7,176 nucleotides of DNA from Actinomycetota bacterium. Its GTDB lineage: Bacteria; Actinomycetota; Thermoleophilia; Gaiellales; Gaiellaceae. The notes beneath the pieces are model-generated. The model saw only the letters and a program-made list of their open reading frames with translations, did no database searches and was not told the origin of the DNA. The stretch lies in assembly GCA_013812465.1 (NCBI GenBank), contig JACCTK010000326.1:1-7176 (forward strand), in the 5' to 3' direction. This document shows positions 5,838 to 7,176 of this stretch, one piece after another. Every line of letters starts with the position of its first letter. Position 1 is the first letter of the stretch. The position numbers and the translations under genes were made by a program.

Positions 5838-6625
5838 GCGCCATCAGTCTCACGGCCGTCACCGTCATTCTCGGTGGCCGGCCGGTGGTCGACCAGGTCG
5901 ACCTCGTCGTCGAGGAAGGCGCGTGGGTTGCCGTGATCGGGCCGAATGGCGCAGGGAAGACGACGCTCCTGCGGGCGGTCGCGCGTCTCCTCCCTTTCGC
6001 CGGCTCGATCGAGCTGGACGGCCGCTCCACGGCCGCGATGCGCAGGTCCGAGCTGTCGCGGCTGATCGCGGTCGTCCCGCAGGATCCGTCGACGCCGTCG
6101 TGGATGACGGTCGGCGAATACGTTCTCCTCGGACGGACTCCTCATCTGGGAGCGCTCGCCAAGGAGGGGAGGCGCGATCTGGAGGCGGTCGCGCGAGCCC
6201 TCGAGCGTCTCGACCTCTCCGGCTTCGGCGATCGTCCGCTCGGAACACTCTCGGGAGGCGAGAAGCAGCGGGTCGTCGTCGCGCGTGCGCTGGCGCAGGA
6301 AGCGAGGATCATCCTCCTCGACGAGCCGACGGCAGCTCTCGACATCGGCCACCAGCAGCAGGCGCTCGACCTGCTCGACGTGCTCCGGGCCGAGTCGGGC
6401 CTGACCCTGGTCGCCGCGATGCACGACCTCACGCTCGCGGCGCAGTACGCGGAGCGCATGGTGCTCCTGGACTCGGGGCGTGTCGTGGCCGACGGCGTGC
6501 CCCGGGACGTCCTCACGGAGGAGACGATCGCGCGCCACTACGGCGCTTTTATCGACATCGTCCCGGTCGACGGGCGGGTCGCGGTGATCCCGCGTAGAGC
6601 TAGACGGTTGATTGATTCCGAATAG
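5834..6625 (+). CDS. btuD: Vitamin B12 ABC transporter ATP-binding protein BtuD (start codon uncertain)
   Basis: This is the cytoplasmic ATPase that powers BtuC. Numbered from CTG 5834 (263 residues): Walker A GPNGAGKTT 36-44, Q-loop VPQD with Q83, signature LSGGEKQR from 139, Walker B IILLDEP with D163 and E164, and H-loop H197 in AAMHDLTLAA. All catalytic residues are intact. The first ATG/GTG in frame is GTG 5885, but starting there removes the first beta strand (SLTAVTVILGG) and puts Walker A at residue 19. Starting at CTG 5834, which overlaps the btuC stop as CTGA, gives the usual position near 36. I therefore favour the upstream start, possibly CTG; 5885 is the conservative alternative. 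The last residues, RRLIDSE, and the stop are encoded by the inverted-repeat element that begins at 6599. Confidence 0.88.
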   Translation: MSAISLTAVTVILGGRPVVDQVDLVVEEGAWVAVIGPNGAGKTTLLRAVARLLPFAGSIELDGRSTAAMRRSELSRLIAVVPQDPSTPSWMTVGEYVLLGRTPHLGALAKEGRRDLEAVARALERLDLSGFGDRPLGTLSGGEKQRVVVARALAQEARIILLDEPTAALDIGHQQQALDLLDVLRAESGLTLVAAMHDLTLAAQYAERMVLLDSGRVVADGVPRDVLTEETIARHYGAFIDIVPVDGRVAVIPRRARRLIDSE

Positions 6626-6775
6626 GCGTGTACGCAGGGATGGCTGCGACCAAGCATGGCGCGGGGAGCGGTGACGGCGCGTATCGGTGGATACGTGTTG
6701 TCACCGATCGTCGTGCCAGGCGCCGCGTCGCAGCCACTAGCCGCGTGTGCGGTTATTCGGAATCAACCGGCTAGC
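6599..6775 (+). repeat. 177-nt near-palindromic inverted-repeat element
   Basis: The two halves pair almost end to end. GCTAG (6599-6603) pairs with CTAGC (6771-6775). CGGTTGATT (6605-6613) pairs with AATCAACCG (6761-6769). CCGAATA (6618-6624) pairs with TATTCGG (6754-6760). The stretch 6627-6635 pairs with 6743-6751, using three G-T pairs. TGGCTGCGAC (6641-6650) pairs with GTCGCAGCCA (6727-6736). GGCGC (6658-6662) pairs with GCGCC (6720-6724). A 17-bp apical hairpin closes it at 6669-6706. The 5' arm carries an extra GATT (6614-6617). It overlaps the end of btuD and stops eight bases before the next ATG. No transposase or reverse transcriptase gene is in the window. It could be a miniature mobile element, a structured RNA, or an operon-end processing hairpin. 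Confidence 0.8.
6669..6706 (+). other. Apical 17-bp hairpin with GGTG tetraloop
   Basis: CGGTGAC at 6669-6675 pairs with GTCACCG at 6700-6706, and the stem continues through GGCGCGTATC (6676-6685) with GATACGTGTT (6690-6699). The loop is GGTG (6686-6689). Three positions (6676, 6677 and 6679) are G paired with T, so the stem is uninterrupted in RNA copied as the plus strand but broken by A-C mismatches in the complementary RNA. There is no T-run after it, so it does not look like an intrinsic terminator. Confidence 0.7.
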
Positions 6776-6783
6776 CCGCGGTC

Positions 6784-7041
6784 ATGACACTCCAGATCGT
6801 CCAGATCGTGCTCGCGATAGGAATCGTCACCGCGTTTGCATCGCTCCAGTTCGGTCTCGTCAACGCGCAGGACCCTCGGTACCTCGTCACCAATCTCGTC
6901 TCGTCGGCCGGGCTCGCCGTGACAGCCGTACTCACGGTCCAACTCGGGTTCGTCATCACGAACCTGCTCTGGGTGCTCGTTTCCAGCGCAGGTCTGGTGG
7001 CCGTCGCGCGCGGCCGCAGCGAATCGTCGCCCGGCACTTGA
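6784..7041 (+). CDS. Small membrane protein, CBU_0592-like
   Basis: This 85-residue protein has about three hydrophobic helices: roughly 4-22, 32-50 and 54-74. The central part, DPRYLVTNLVSSAGLAV followed by QLGFVITNLLWVLVSSAGL, resembles the short CBU_0592-like membrane domain as I remember it: a Tyr-Leu-x-x-Asn-Leu segment, then Gln-x-Gly-Phe and an Asn-x-x-Trp segment. The function of that family is unknown to me. The tail after the last helix is polar and basic. No Shine-Dalgarno precedes the ATG, which begins eight bases after the inverted-repeat element; TAGCCC six bases upstream is a poor -10. It may be read through from the B12 operon or from its own promoter within the element. The family match is from recognition, not a search. 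Confidence 0.65.
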   Translation: MTLQIVQIVLAIGIVTAFASLQFGLVNAQDPRYLVTNLVSSAGLAVTAVLTVQLGFVITNLLWVLVSSAGLVAVARGRSESSPGT

Positions 7042-7087
7042 TCGAGGATCGAGCTCAGAGCCTGTGCGCGCGGACGCAGAGCGGCCG

Positions 7088-7176
7088 CTAGCTCGGGGAT
7101 CCCTCCGCGCGCCCGAGCCGTGCGAGCGGATGCTCGTCGACTCGCAGGAGTGGGTCTCGAGCGACGACGAGGGAGG
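7088..7176 (-). CDS. Possible 3' end of an unidentified minus-strand gene
   Basis: On the minus strand, one frame runs open from the right edge and ends at a TAG (7090-7088), giving a 28-residue tail that reads ARDPLLRVDEHPLARLG near its middle. It looks protein-like, but the piece is too short to identify. The plus strand also offers an open frame from an ATG at about 7130, so the strand is uncertain. Positions 7042-7087 hold nothing I can assign. Confidence 0.3.
   Translation of the reverse strand, partial: SLVVARDPLLRVDEHPLARLGRAEGSPS

Noticed and set aside
5468..6538. A 356-codon open frame on the minus strand across btuC and btuD.
   Set aside because: It is antisense to two genes with full family motifs and consists of Arg/Asp-rich low-information sequence, typical of shadow frames in GC-rich DNA.
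6669..6706. The apical hairpin as an intrinsic terminator for the B12 operon.
   Set aside because: The bases after the stem (ATCGTCGTG) contain no T-run. Rho-independent termination is therefore not supported, though an L-shaped terminator cannot be excluded.
6599..6775. The palindrome as a retron RNA or group II intron piece.
   Set aside because: No reverse transcriptase is in the window, and I could not find a convincing msr/msd layout or a domain V-like hairpin.

Overview
The window is GC-rich, with mostly G or C in third codon positions and frequent GTG starts. Several genes lack a well-placed Shine-Dalgarno sequence. This fits a high-GC Gram-positive bacterium (Actinomycetota). The HAD-like/VanZ pair and the style of the potassium and B12 genes remind me of the class Thermoleophilia, but that placement is an inference from memory and not tested here.

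Layout. (1) Positions 1-1423, minus strand: a potassium uptake pair, with the two-domain regulatory subunit TrkA followed by the first 33 codons of a probable TrkH channel, which starts inside the trkA stop codon. (2) 1479-2564, plus strand, divergent from trkA: a lipoprotein of the soluble PQQ-type sugar dehydrogenase family (GSDH/YliI-like). (3) 2577-3619, minus strand: a compact three-gene run of a VanZ-like membrane protein, a HAD-like protein with eroded catalytic motifs (ATGA overlap), and a 72-residue coiled-coil protein. (4) 3631-6625, plus strand: a cobalamin riboswitch followed by a complete vitamin B12 ABC importer, btuF-btuC-btuD. (5) 6599-6775: a 177-nt near-perfect inverted repeat that supplies the btuD stop codon and would fold into one long hairpin when transcribed from the plus strand. 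(6) 6784-7041, plus strand: a small membrane protein resembling the CBU_0592 family. (7) 7042-7176: no confident gene; possibly the 3' end of a minus-strand gene.

How it works together. The best-defined system is the B12 importer. When cobalamin is scarce the riboswitch should leave the GGGAGG ribosome-binding site of btuF open. When cobalamin binds, a CCTCC just downstream of the aptamer can mask it. BtuF binds corrinoid outside the membrane, BtuC is the permease and BtuD the ATPase. TrkA and TrkH form a separate potassium uptake unit.

Most worth a second look are the palindromic element at the btuD end, whose mismatches are largely G-T pairs that favour plus-strand RNA; the apparent non-ATG/GTG start of btuD; and a repeated TANNNT-N6-start geometry suggesting leaderless transcripts at three genes. 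I found no defence system, CRISPR array, complete transposon or tRNA/rRNA gene.
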